A stretch of 64,000 bases of DNA from Stenopsyche tienmushanensis (taxonomy: Eukaryota; Arthropoda; Insecta; Trichoptera; Stenopsychidae). The notes below the pieces were generated by a model. The model was not told the origin of the DNA. It saw only the letters and a program-made list of their open reading frames with translations, and searched no databases. The stretch spans positions 930,001 through 994,000 of the forward strand of contig WACJ01000115.1 in NCBI GenBank assembly GCA_008973525.1. The letters are read 5' to 3'. This document shows positions 37,001 through 48,144 of this stretch, one piece after another (position 1 is the stretch's first letter; each line of letters starts with the position of its first letter). The translations under genes were made by a program, and so were the position numbers.

Positions 37001-40000
37001 GCTCACTACTCAAAGGCATAAGAATATAATATGGCAGTTACTAATGCAAATTCAAATAATGTGATATGCAATTAAATATGAATTTTATAACGAGAACAAA
37101 ATGTTTTCACTGACCTCAGCACAGTTTTCAATAGTCTCTGTGGCGCTCAAAGAGCAATTGGTTAATGTATTTGGAAAAGAGCCGCTGGTTGATACATTTT
37201 TTGGCAACAAATTATCGATTTTGATACCAGATTTCTGAAAATATTAAAATATTTTTAAAAATACAGACATATGAACGATATTACTTTTGACGAAGCATGC
37301 ATACCTGTTGTATATAGAATGCGTAACAACCGACTGTGAAGAAGCAAATTGCGCAACCCATGGTAGAAAAAAAGGTCAAGGGACGTTTACCAGTAAAATG
37401 AATTAGTCCCATACACATGCATGTACCTAAAGCCTGAACAACTCCTAGAATCACTGTTGCATAGTATTTATCTATTGGAGCTTCCAAAGTATCAAATATC
37501 AACACAGCATAAGTCTGAAAATATATTAATAGTTTGTCAATGTGTTGATTTTAGTCGATATTAAAAAATTTAAAGTGTAATTACTTGAAGAGTTGTCATG
37601 CCGGAAAAATGACACAAGAAGAATCCCAGATTGACAATGGCAAATGGATAGTAAAATGAGCGATTTTTGTATAGTTTGATTTTTTCTTTTATGATTTCCA
37701 TTTTAGTTTTAGAATTTACTTGACCTGTGAATAAAGTATTTGCTATTCAATGTGAAATTAAATAACATAAACATTATATAAAAGATATACATTGCTGCCG
37801 CAGAAAACAATTATTAATGCTTGTGGCTTGGGAGATTTTTATGAATATAATTTGTATTGAAAGTATTTGACTTAATCTATTGCAAAAATAAACAAATAAT
37901 TTTATGAGCAAAATATTTCATCATTGCAAGATTTGCGCAGAACCTATACAACTTGTAAGACAGTTCTTATTATCATTATTTCTTATTTGGAATTTTATAA
38001 GCCATCTTTGATGTTAACTGATATCTAACACACCACAACAACAATTATTTATGCCTTTATTTGTAAAAAATCTGTCCATGCAGATTTGTCAAAGTTCTTC
38101 ATCAGATCGCTTAAACGTATCATAGTGCAACCACACGCAGTGGACTGCAGGATTGTGGTTCTTTTAACCATTTGAGTAGTGAGCTAATTTAAATTCGTCA
38201 TAATCTTAGATGCTATATTTGCTTGTCCGCCATTTATCATCTGCACAAATTCACTTATCTGTCAAGACGGCCGCAGCGCGTATGAAGCTTGTATATAAAC
38301 AAATAAACACTGTCGATAGCACACAATATTCGGCTATTTCTTCAAGAAAACATACACAATTCACTTAAAATCGATTAATCATATCAATCGCACGTGTTTC
38401 CGAGCTCAACACGTAAGAATGCTCTTTATGAATCACTGGAATTCGGACACAACATTGCGTTTTACCTCTTTAAGGGGTTAATATCTATTCAGGTAATGAT
38501 TAACATTCATATATTTATCTTGTCGTACGCTCGATATTGAAGGAATTATGATCTTAGGTGTGATTTATGAGCGTCTCACCCAGCAGATCACCTGGGTAAA
38601 CGTATCCAAAGGCATGTTTGCAGTCTTTTGACAGGAAGAGTGGTATATTATTAAAGATAGCAGTTTTTTCTTGGAAGGGAGTGAAAAAATACCATAGAAT
38701 ACGAGTTTTTGATTTTACTGATAGAACTTTCTGGATAGATAGAATCCAGTCCCTCTTTTTCACAAGGGTTAAGATGAAAACCTAGAAGATGCTCAAGAAA
38801 TGCATCTCTGAATCACTCTTAACTCGCAATGGTGGTTCCTCGATATTTTACAATTTTTATTGCGTATTTCAGAATGAAAAGTTTTTCTCATTTGGAAATT
38901 GACTGAAAAATTGAAATTTCGAAGTCATGTTCAAATTGAATTTAACCCGTGTGACAGGATGATCGTCTATGTGCGATTCAGAAAGAGCACTCTTTATGAG
39001 AGATAGAAACGGAGAGCTTCCTGTGTACATCACATGATTGTATAGATCGTTAACCCAAATTTATCGACTAATAATGATGTGTGAATGATATAATGAATTA
39101 ATGGTTCTGACAAGTGGATTTGTACGAAGTAGCGGACAAGCAAATACAGTACTATAAAGATTTTAAATTAGCTCACTGCTCAAAGGGTTAAATAGATTTT
39201 GCAAATTACAACAAAGACTTATTATTCATCATCTCCATTGGCATCATAACATCCGATGATGAAGTCTGCTGCGTATGAAGTATAGTTCGTTATTATTTTA
39301 AAACGTTATAGTGGTATCATAAAGTGTACTCATGTTATAAAACACTTCATGTAACAAATTATGACGATTATAATGAATTCACAACAAAGAAAATACGCTC
39401 TTACATCTGGTGGCGGTTAATTTGAATGAGGATTCTAAGTCTTTCATTTCGGCTTCAACGGCTTCTTCAGTCGTCCATCCTCTCAGCCATTGGAAACTCT
39501 GTAATATGTATCGTATTAAATAATCTATTAAGATGCATATATATGTATATATAATAATAATATTATGTATACCCTTTTCGCTTCTTCATTCCTATTTTTC
39601 AATAATAACCAGTGAGGAGATTCAGGAACAAAAAACAATAAAAATATGGCGAGAATCTAAAAACATGGATGGAACAATTTAAAATTATAACACTTATACA
39701 ATTCAAATGCAGCGCAGCAATTGCTTGAAACAATATGTAAAAATCGCTTGCAACAAAAGATACGCTTAATTATGTTAATCATCGCATATAAATGTTCTTT
39801 CATTGTTTAACTCACAGGAAACGTACAATTGACCAATGCTACGATTCTCCATTTGAGGAATATACCGAATAAGAATTGAAGAAATATTCCAAATATAATG
39901 CTTAGGGTGCTGGTCGATGCTAGTATTCCCCTAATATGTGGTTGAGTGATCTCTGCTACGTATACAAGAACCTAAGAAATAAAAAGATTCGTGAAACGAA

Positions 40001-43000
40001 TTTTTGTATAGCACATGCACAGTCAATGATGGTTTAATTTATTTGATTCTACCGGGGCTTCCAGGAGACCTCCTGCGATTCCCGACAATGATAAGGCCAC
40101 ATAGAGAGCCGCAGGTGATGATGCCGTATAAAAAATAATAGATGCAATTATAAAGGGCAAATTGACCAATTGCATTGCCTTCTTTCTTCCGATGGTTGAA
40201 GTGTAGTAGCCGGAAAATAAGCATCCCAAAGGAACACATATTAAATTTACAGAACCTAAAAATATCACATTCCTTTAGAAATAGTAATTACTGTTCATAT
40301 ATACCTCATTTTAGGGAGGACACTCTTCTTTGAAATTTTGTTCATAATATTGAGTTACATGTACTGGATGAAAATATCCATCCAAGAATTTTTTGAGTTT
40401 CACTACTCATCATAATTACGTCTTTAAGCCAGAACTTATTTTCTATACTTTGGATGTTTTGATCGATGATTATTTTATATATGTACAAAGTACACAAACC
40501 TCGGATACATCATTCTCAATATTGAATCGTTTTCAAGCTATTTCAATTGTGGTTACTATGAAAAATAGGATAATTTGATGATATCAGATCTAAATACATA
40601 TACATATGTACATATATTTCTAAGGCGATCCAAATATTGCACATATTTATATACTAATTAGTTTATTGAAATGTTTTTAGTTAAGTGATTTTAAATTGCA
40701 AGTTTCAAGATGAAATATCAATTATGCCTCAACAGATTGCTATTTTTAACAATGTTAAAAAACGTACATTGACCTATATAAAAAAATATCACTAAATACA
40801 ATCAAATTGTATCTAATGATCATTTTTCCTGATAGGCCTCATGCCAATATTCTCGTTTTCACAAATGGCCGAAGAAGTTATTAACGAAGAGCAAATACAA
40901 GAAGTTATTTTGGGGCATATAGATTCCATGCTGGCTCAGAATAACGATGACGAAGAATTCAATCTCTGCAGCTTCAATTCTAGAATATCTTTAAATAGGA
41001 TATAAAATTGGATTACTTGTATTTACATTTAATATATCCAGTGATGATATTTTTGAAAATCTTTTGATAAAATCTAAATAAATTTAATAATACTGACAAT
41101 ATTACGAAAAGCAACAATGGCTAACTTTCCCAGAAATGGTTCAGAATCTATATAAAAAAATATATATTATTATAATATTATTTTCGAAAATATTATTTTT
41201 ATATTCGAAAATATTATTTTCGTACATCAGAAGATATGCACGATACATCAATTATATTTAGTTGAAAGGTTAGTTGAAAAAATTATATACACCTATCTAG
41301 GGAATCCAATCCCGGAATCCGGGATCCCGGGATTGGATTCAAGTTTGTTCTGGTAAAGTGAAGCGCGGCCGCGAGTCGGTGATGGGAGGAAGACAGTCGC
41401 TTTTCGAGGTGAGGGATAGCGCACACATGCGCATGGATCCTAACCTGTTGTAATGTTTTCTAAAAGCGAGTACCCGCCAAGCAAAGCAACGCCTTGGAGC
41501 TAACTTCACACATCATTTACAACTATCAACGTATTATAACTAGGGAATCCAATCCCGGGATCCCGGACAGTTTTAGGTACTTAAGAATCCCGGGATTAGA
41601 AAACGTAATCCCGAAAATCCCGGGATTGAAATTTTTATCTAACAGAAATCGTACACCTCACCAACACGATGAAGGCTACTAAATCGAGACATTCCCGACG
41701 AAATCTGGACGCTTGGAAACAGTGGCGTAATTACTAATTGGCGAACTTAGGCGGCGCATAGGAGCAGTGACTGTCTAATCTATGTATACATATATAGCGT
41801 ACATGTATGTTTTTCAAATTGTTATAGTAACCTTTCCCTACCGGTGATGTATTTACTACACCTCGACGAATAATGGGAATATCGATATGAAATATAATAG
41901 ATACGGGGTTCAGAATTTTTGTATTCCTCCGTAATATAATTACGAATCACATCAAAGTATTATAGTATATAAGTATTCATCTGCAGCGACGGAAGTAAAT
42001 AATTTGTCGGGAAATCGGGAATTTTGCGATTTTTAGTCAGTGTCTCAGCAGAAAAGAATTTTATCAGTCTCATTGATGGTGTTATATGAAAATGAGGGCT
42101 CACGCGATCATCAACTCGAACTAGCATTTAAATATCTGATGACGATACCTCCAACGAGTGTGGAAGTTGAGCGTGCATTTTCAGCAGCAAGTTGTCTGAC
42201 TTCCAAAATCAGATCCAGACTAAATGACGAAACACTAATGTTAATGTTACTTCGGGCATATTTTCAAAATAATATTTGATTTTTTTAGTGTTTTATTTAT
42301 CTATTTTTGAATTGTATTTTTATCTTTTCTTATATAAATAAAATTCTTTGGCCTTCAAGTGATTTTTTATATTGAACAAATGGACTGATTAGTAATATTT
42401 GATCAAATTCATCAAGGTAATTTCTTAAAATATTAAAATCCCAATCCCGGGATCCCTGGACTGGTCCCGGGATTGTCTAATGAAATCCCGGGATCGAAAT
42501 TTTGGCTCGAGATTGGATTCCCTACACCTATCCCTCGCTTAGCACGATACTCGCTTAACACGGTTTCGGTTTAACACGTTTTCAGTTTCGGTGAAAAAAA
42601 ATGTTAAGTACTACTCATGATATGCGGATTTTTGCGTATTTTTACGTCTAAATCCACCGTGGCTCTTTAATTTATCAAATTTTTGGAAACCTTAATTGCA
42701 AGTAGCATATGGACAACGAAGTGTACGTATTAGATTAAGTGGGTTAAGTTGAATTATAAACGTAATTCGATTGAGAGCGCAATTGTTAAATTTGGCAAGT
42801 CATCGGGAAAATTTTGCTTAATTGGAAGAAAGGGGTGTTACCGATTTTTGATTACCGATAATTAGATGTATTCTTAACGATATGAGTGAGAGCATCTTTA
42901 CGTCGAAATAATTAAATTTAGACTCGGTTCTTGATAATCAATAAAAGTATGATTTTCAACAGCTTTTGGTCAAACAGTAGTAAACAGCATTAGCACACTC

Positions 43001-43407
43001 TTCATGACCTCAATTTAAAGCATATTATTTTTTAACAGTTCTTATTTTTTTACGTCGAAACTACATTGTAAACTTTTCCGTTTATTACTGAGGAAATATC
43101 GATACTAACTTATCCATGATATCTGTTGGGCTGTGAGTTTCAAGGAGTCATAACCACCAACTTGTACCGCCGGTATCAGTATCGTAGCAAAACCCAAAGT
43201 CGATCCGAATCCTAAAACAATTTTTTAGCATTGATTATCAAATGTCATACATTTCATAATGTCATAAGAATATAATATACCGAGTAATACAAGATTCTTG
43301 ATGAATACAGCGATTATCTGTGGTAGAATAGTTTTAAACCTTCTTGGATATCCATATGTGTTTGTTTTACTGTGCGATTGTATTTCTGCAACATCATTGG
43401 TGTTCAT
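34086..43407 (-). CDS. MFS sugar transporter, facilitated trehalose transporter Tret1-like
   Basis: Thirteen coding exons join in phase on the minus strand: 43407-43281, 43211-43110, 40255-40053, 39971-39816, 39656-39573, 39498-39405, 37724-37585, 37514-37305, 37234-37115, 35243-35145, 35058-34913, 34834-34714 and 34241-34086. All introns are GT-AG; the product has 585 residues. Sugar-porter signatures are in order: IGRKK after TM2 (98-102), LLEAPVLVYVAEI with QPHIRG (about 140-160), PESPHWLL (207-214), the TM7 equivalent HFSGMTTLQTYAV, LLPWILIGEVFSPELR (TM10), and PETEG after TM12 (506-510). About 12 hydrophobic segments fit a plasma-membrane carrier. Oddities are a 40-residue extracellular insert (373-412, with NVS and NCS glycosylation sites) and a long hydrophilic C-tail in the last exon. 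Sugar specificity cannot be read from sequence. The start follows a good acceptor (43424-43425), so an upstream non-coding exon is likely. Confidence 0.92.
35735..36090 (+). repeat. Repeat family C, longest copy (transporter intron 9)
   Basis: Starts CATCATCATCATAGTGCAGC and continues through CGCTCGATATTGAAGG, CGCTCACCCAACGGG and GAGTCCAGTCCCCC. The same blocks occur in the same order at 38118-38765. No transposase or RT frame is present, and it could be a SINE-like or MITE-like unit. No clear pol III boxes or tail were recognised. Confidence 0.65.
36680..37017 (-). mobile_element. TTAA-type MITE, family B, copy in intron 9
   Basis: Left end TTAACCTTTTGAGG at 36676; right end CTCACTACTCAAAGGC near 37017 lacks the final TTAA. 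The interior matches 38168-38477 in inverse orientation. It lies just downstream of transporter exon 9. Confidence 0.65.
38118..38765 (+). repeat. Repeat family C copy split by a family B MITE
   Basis: 38118-38167 matches the beginning of C, and 38478-38765 continues exactly where it left off. The interruption, 38168-38477, is a family B MITE. Blocks CGCTCGATATTGAAGG and CAGTCCCTCTTTTTC align with the 35735 copy. Confidence 0.72.
38168..38477 (+). mobile_element. TTAA-type MITE, family B, inserted in repeat C
   Basis: Flanked by TTAA (38164-38167 and 38478-38481). The left end is CCATTTGAGTAGTGAGCTAA. The right end GGGG is degenerate. Removing the element and one TTAA restores a continuous repeat C, which confirms the borders. 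Non-coding, 310 bp. Confidence 0.82.
38946..39187 (-). mobile_element. TTAA-type MITE, family B, shortened copy
   Basis: Flanked by TTAA (38942-38945 and 39188-39191). The right end is GCTCACTGCTCAAAGGG, the inverse of the left end of 38168-38477. The 242-base interior shares the GATTGTATAGATCGTTAA block with the copies near 36800 and 49810. Confidence 0.75.
41298..42524 (+). mobile_element. Composite hAT transposon in transporter intron 2
   Basis: The outer ends TAGGGAATCCAATCCC (41298) and GATTGGATTCCCTA (42524) are flanked by a perfect 8-base duplication CACCTATC (41290-41297 and 42525-42532). Inside there are three parts: a collapsed hAT terminus (41298-41338), a repeat R segment (41339-41540), and a complete second hAT copy with its own left end at 41541. 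The frame 42040-42279 carries the hAT dimerisation motif (IPPTSVEVERAFSAASCLTS, SRLNDETL, LLRAYF). The rest of the transposase is missing. Confidence 0.88.
41339..41540 (-). repeat. Repeat R segment captured inside the composite hAT
   Basis: Inverse of 32656-32850 with few differences, including a 7-base insertion close to the hAT junction. The 8 bases next to the inner hAT end (ATTATAAC) correspond to the GTTGTAAT duplication of hAT copy 1 with one change. The segment was therefore carried along from a site like copy 1. Confidence 0.85.
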
Positions 43408-43423
43408 ATTTCAATCAATATTA

Positions 43424-45238
43424 CTGTAAAAAAAATAAAATACGGGCATTCGCTAGTTATTAAAAATATTCATTAAGACTATAAAATGCTAAAATCTTAT
43501 GAATTAAAAAAAGCTTACAACAAGCAAACTTTTACAAGCTTCAAAGTTTGAATAAAATATTTATTTCATTTATTAAAAAAAAATTTGAATAATATGTCTT
43601 TATAACCCATGAAAGCCCCCTAATAAAAATCTTCATTGGTATACATGTGGATGATGGATATGAAAGCGGGAGGAATATGTAATATACAGCTGATGAACAA
43701 AGTCGTCATCAATGTCTGGAATCACACTTGACACATAAAAACGAACAAGAATGCGAGATATAATTTGTTGAAAGAAATATTTAGCACTAGGTCAAGTATG
43801 AACCTTCAACATAACTTGTTTATCGGTTATTCAAGACTGAGTGCATTTGGTAATTAGGGCTCAATCCAATACTCGTTCATTATTTCCGTTGTTAAAAAAC
43901 TTTTCAAAACCAAAATTTCGTTTTTACAAAACTGGTTTGTATCGCGGAATAAAAATGAGAATGAGCCAACAGTTCAACAACAAAAAACAACTTGTTTGAT
44001 TAATGGTATGATTTTGGGTCTCACACACACTCCAAAAGCTTTTACTAACGTAATTATATATGACTTTAAAATTCCAATATAATAACGAAACAAGCCATAA
44101 GTGTTAATGTGGCCTTCGATCATGAGAACTTTAATAAAACGAATTTAAAAAAAGATTACATCAATATTTTATGATTTATCTCGTGTTTCCTGGTTACTTA
44201 GGGTGTTTTTAAAATGCTGGTCGATTAATATTTGACGTTTATATTTCTGCGTATGTTGTCTGTGTATCGTAATAGTTAATAATATTAAAATATGCGAAAT
44301 ATAAAATATGTTTACATTTCGACGGTCAATATAAACATAAACATGATAAGATGACCCCGGATAAACATGTTTGCACAGCTTCTAAAAATCAAATGCTTCC
44401 GATTAAAAAAACGAACCTAGCAAAAAAAATTATGAACCTTTGTGGTATAATTACGATGCAACCATTTTTTTTTTATACATCAAGTTGAATATTTTTTCTT
44501 TCAATTTGAGCCTTTTTATTTTTTTTTTCCATTTCAATTTTATCCTTTTTAATTTTAATTTTTCATTTCAAGTTAAACCATGATGAAATGTTTTATACTT
44601 CAAATCAAACGGTATAATTTGAAATGAAACTCACTATCTTCCGAAGAAAGCTATTCAGTCTTTACAAATCTCCCAGACTCCCTATTAAGATGGTCGCAAA
44701 ATCCCTATAATTGCTATACAAACGAGATGGATGTAACCTTTACCCATTGATGGATAATGATGATGTCCTAATTCGGCGGTTTATTGTTTGTGGCTGCAAC
44801 ATGACGACAAGATAATATATAATGTTGTATTAATATTTGACCTGGTATGTTTATATAAACACAATCAATTAGATTATAGAAAAATGTACGCTTTGAAATA
44901 TTTGTATCGTTAAGAAAGACGATTGATTTTTATGCATTTGATTACTTTTAGGATCAATTTTCATGGTAATTGATCTATTAAAGCGAAAAAAAATTTACGA
45001 CTTCTAAATGTCGATGTATCTAGAAAGCTATTATATCATTTTGTTTGAATATACTCGTTTTTTCAACACCTCTGTTGCTGTTTTAACTGTCCATAATTTG
45101 AGTCGAACATAAAATAAATAAATTGCTATCGTAATGCATTTAAATGCATTGCATGTATTATATAGGAATAGTCCTTGAACGATTATCTTTGTACTCGATG
45201 GGCTATTTTGCTCTTGAATTTATATTTTTCACTATATT
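43424..45238. other. Upstream region of the transporter gene
   Basis: AT-rich and without recognised genes. It should contain the promoter and any non-coding first exon. No motif could be singled out. Confidence 0.35.
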
Positions 45239-45290
45239 AACCCTTTGCAGTCAGATCCTAAGTCTAGATCTAAATATCACTCGGATGTCT
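45239..45290 (+). mobile_element. Solo end of a TTAA-type MITE
   Basis: TTAACCCTTTGCAGTCAGAT resembles the ends at 20027 and 24513. A possible partner is the inverted end near 46007 (GAGTGCAAAGG), which lacks TTAA. Pairing is uncertain. Confidence 0.4.
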
Positions 45291-45494
45291 TGTCTAAAGT
45301 GACATAAAGTGTTCATCGGTGCAAAATGAAAAGCTTATGACAAGTGTATAAAATTTCTTATCAATCAAATGAGAAATGATTTTTAGGTATCACGAATACA
45401 TATTTCCTCATCAATACTGGACAATAGACTTAATAATAAGCTATATATTCACAATACTGGAGGAAAAAATGGTATTGTATGTTTCGTTCTAATG

Positions 45495-45750
45495 CAGCGG
45501 TTCTTAAATAGGGGTCCGCGGATCCCTGGGGGTTCACGAAGCCATTGCTGGTCCGTGGAAATTTTCGTGGAATTATTTACAGAAAACATTATAAAAAGAT
45601 CTATTTTGATCAATATTTGATTAAGAAATTTTTGTCAACGTCACAAGGGTTGGAATGGGGTCCGTCAAAAAAAAGTTTATTCAAGAGGGGGTCCGCGAAA
45701 GAAATTTTGCTCAAGAGGAAGCCGCGGACTACATGAGTTAAGAAGCACTG
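45495..45750 (+). mobile_element. hAT MITE, CAGCGGTTCTTAA family, copy 3
   Basis: Ends CAGCGGTTCTTAAATAGG and TTAAGAAGCACTG, with a perfect 8-base duplication TTCTAATG (45487-45494 and 45751-45758). GGGGTCCGCG words lie inside both ends. Best-preserved target site of the three copies. Confidence 0.88.
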
Positions 45751-45914
45751 TTCTAATGAAAATGGTACTATAAAAGAAATAGCCAGGCACGAGACGTCTT
45801 AATTAAATAATTATTGTAAAACATGTAATAATGTACATTTTATTATGCATGAGCATGTTCCTGAATGTATTCAAATTCATCAATTCCTGAATAAATCAAA
45901 TATCAATACAATGA

Positions 45915-46007
45915 ATTACTTGATTTCAAAGTATTTGAAATAACGCGATTCTTGTTCCCACATTTTCGCTACAAAGTGCCATTGAGTGGATAGCACCGAG
46001 TGCAAAG
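45915..46007 (-). mobile_element. Inverted end of a TTAA-type MITE
   Basis: Read on the minus strand from 46007, CCTTTGCACTCGG then ACTCAATGGCACTTTGTAG parallels the solo end at 24517. The apparent minus-strand exon here (ending YFKYFEIK) is best explained as this repeat. Confidence 0.45.
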
Positions 46008-46504
46008 GACTGTCTGACAAGTCATCCACATCCTGCCAATAACATGTATTTTATATTACATTGTTAAGGTACTTGTTATTTAATTTACAAATCTTGAAGC
46101 TGGCTTGTCGCCAATCGTCCGGAGTAAAAGTTGTAGTAGGCAATAATGAAATAAATCTATGGAAATATAATGCATTTAAATATCTATATTATCATGCTAA
46201 CGAATATTATGCCCATTTCAACATATAGCGCATGAGAAATCAGTGTGTAATTTGAAGAGTATGGATGTGATCTCCTTCCTTGAATGTTTATTGAAGAATC
46301 CTGTCTTATATGAATGCATTTGGAATCATTTTTATTTTCAAAAGATTGACCTGGACGATGACGTTTAGCTTAATAATTAACGTTTTGCAAGCAAATGAAC
46401 AACCTCTTCAAAATTCGCTTCCATTCTCGTTAAATTCTCGTCTTCAAAGTCACTCCATTCTGGTGAATATGAAAGATCGATCTGATATGGCACATTAAGA
46501 AGAA

Positions 46505-46541
46505 GGTAATGGTTTCGCGGACCCCAGTTTAAGAACTGCTA
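46505..46541 (-). mobile_element. Solo end of the CAGCGGTTCTTAA hAT family
   Basis: Inverse of AGCAGTTCTTAAACTGGGGT with the GTCCGCG word inside. No matching left end nearby. Just inside it a minus-strand frame (46381-46500) reads SYSPEWSDFEDENLTRMEAN and stops; it could be a scrap of a coding relative, but is unidentified. Confidence 0.4.
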
Positions 46542-47749
46542 ATCTAGTCGACAGATATTGAGCATTTAGCAAATTGGGCAACAATACATTCGGTTACGGT
46601 ACAAATTCTGACATCAAAACTATCAAACAAACTATCAAAACACTTCACTATCAACACGCAAACATAAATTAGATTAAATTGTGAAGTTCCCATGTTTAAT
46701 ATTCCAATCGTGTAAAAAACATGGAGACGCCCGCTACAAGTGTAATTCTTGATTAAACTAACCCCGTATAGGATGTGTTAAAAATGAGCAAGTCCTGTAG
46801 TGGACTGTAATATGATGAAAACGATGATTTATGATAAAGAAAAAATATTGAGCAACACATTTATATACATGTTAAAAATTAATAATTGCGTCTTCAATTA
46901 TTTTCTTATTACAAGGCGAGTAATATTTAATCACTTTATAAAAAAATGATAGTATTTGTTAATTGAATTATTATTTATAGTTGCGGATAATTTAATACAA
47001 GATATCAGTCCAAATGATGTTTTTATATTACATAAATGACATAATTTTGCGGAAAAAAATCAAGGCTTGCCATTTTTAAGTCAAATTATGGGATAAATGT
47101 CGCTATTGCGTATATAAGCGGTCTTGTAAAAGTCATAGTTAACTCACCAACGTACAATTTAACACATTTTTTGACTGATGATTAGGCAATGATGATAGAT
47201 TTTTTTCAATAATGACGAGATTTAGTTGCGAAATTTCAAAAAACTATGGATTTAGGTACTTACTGTTTAATTTTAAAAAAATAATGGAATATTTAGAATC
47301 GCAGTTGCGTTCATTGAATTACACCAGTGGTACACAGTTCGACTTCCTCTGACCAGCATCTACTGCTGACTATTCAAAAAGTTCACTAGATAGTCACCAC
47401 TTCTTAGGCAAGCGGTTGTGTGAGCAACTACTAGTAGAATCGACTACTGCAATCCAATGCCTTCACTTAACAGCTGCTTGTGTGCAGAAAATGCATTTCC
47501 GAATAAGGCAGGGGAGTCAATCGTGTGATTCGTAGCTAAAATAGAAATCAATAGGTTTTTTTTATTTTTTCATTTTGATATAAAAGGATAACAATCGGTA
47601 ATTTTAATCTTAAACTTTTGAGATGGTGATTAAATTAAGCTTTTTGACTGACATAACTTAATAATCGCGGCGAAAGACACGACGGTTCACGTAAAACTAA
47701 ACCAATATTCAATTTCAAAATGAAAAAGATGTGTGTCGTGTGTAAAAAA
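46542..47749. other. Spacer without recognised features
   Basis: AT-rich; nothing supportable seen. Confidence 0.35.
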
Positions 47750-48144
47750 ACAGTCTCCGAAAAGCGAATCCAGCGTCTCACTGTTACGTATTTCTATAAC
47801 GATTTATCAATGTTAACTTTACGAACGTCTTTCTATAATGTCTTCCCGATGATAACTGTCTAAATATCTTTCGAGTTCTACCTTGAAACTTGAATTTCTA
47901 CCCTTGTCTGTTCGCACTTGCTTATCTTGATTTTGTTTTTGTTAATTAGACGAATGAAAAAGTCAAGCTTATCGATCTAAGATTAAAAATAAAACACACC
48001 TGAGAGAACATGCGACGTATATCTGTGTTTATCCCACACGTTATAATATCGCATAGCTATTATTTCTGTTTACGCTCCGACTATCGAATTTGAACCCCGT
48101 GAGAAACAACGGTTTCACGTTGGCGACGAGTGTGTTAAAGACTA
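47750..48144 (+). repeat. Dispersed repeat D, copy 2
   Basis: Same orientation as 14247-14612, sharing CAGTCTCCGAAAAGCGAATC, CCTTGTCTGTTCGCACTTGC and the GTGTTTATCCC block. It has about 30 extra bases in the first third. Boundaries are approximate. Confidence 0.65.

Noticed and set aside
42533..42605. CCCTCGCTTAGCACG and related words resembling a pogo/Tigger end
   Set aside because: No partner end and no TA-bounded unit; too diverged to call.
45915..46035. Minus-strand exon-like segment (DVDDLSDSPLHSVL to YFKYFEIK) with an acceptor-like TTGGCAG and a stop
   Set aside because: From 46007 its DNA parallels the end of a TTAA-type MITE seen at 24513-24570 (CTTTGCACTC, then ACTCAA and CACTTTG). 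The frame is therefore better explained by repeat sequence.
46381..46500. Minus-strand open stretch SYSPEWSDFEDENLTRMEAN
   Set aside because: Protein-like, but it abuts a solo hAT MITE end, has no supported splice partners and no recognised family.
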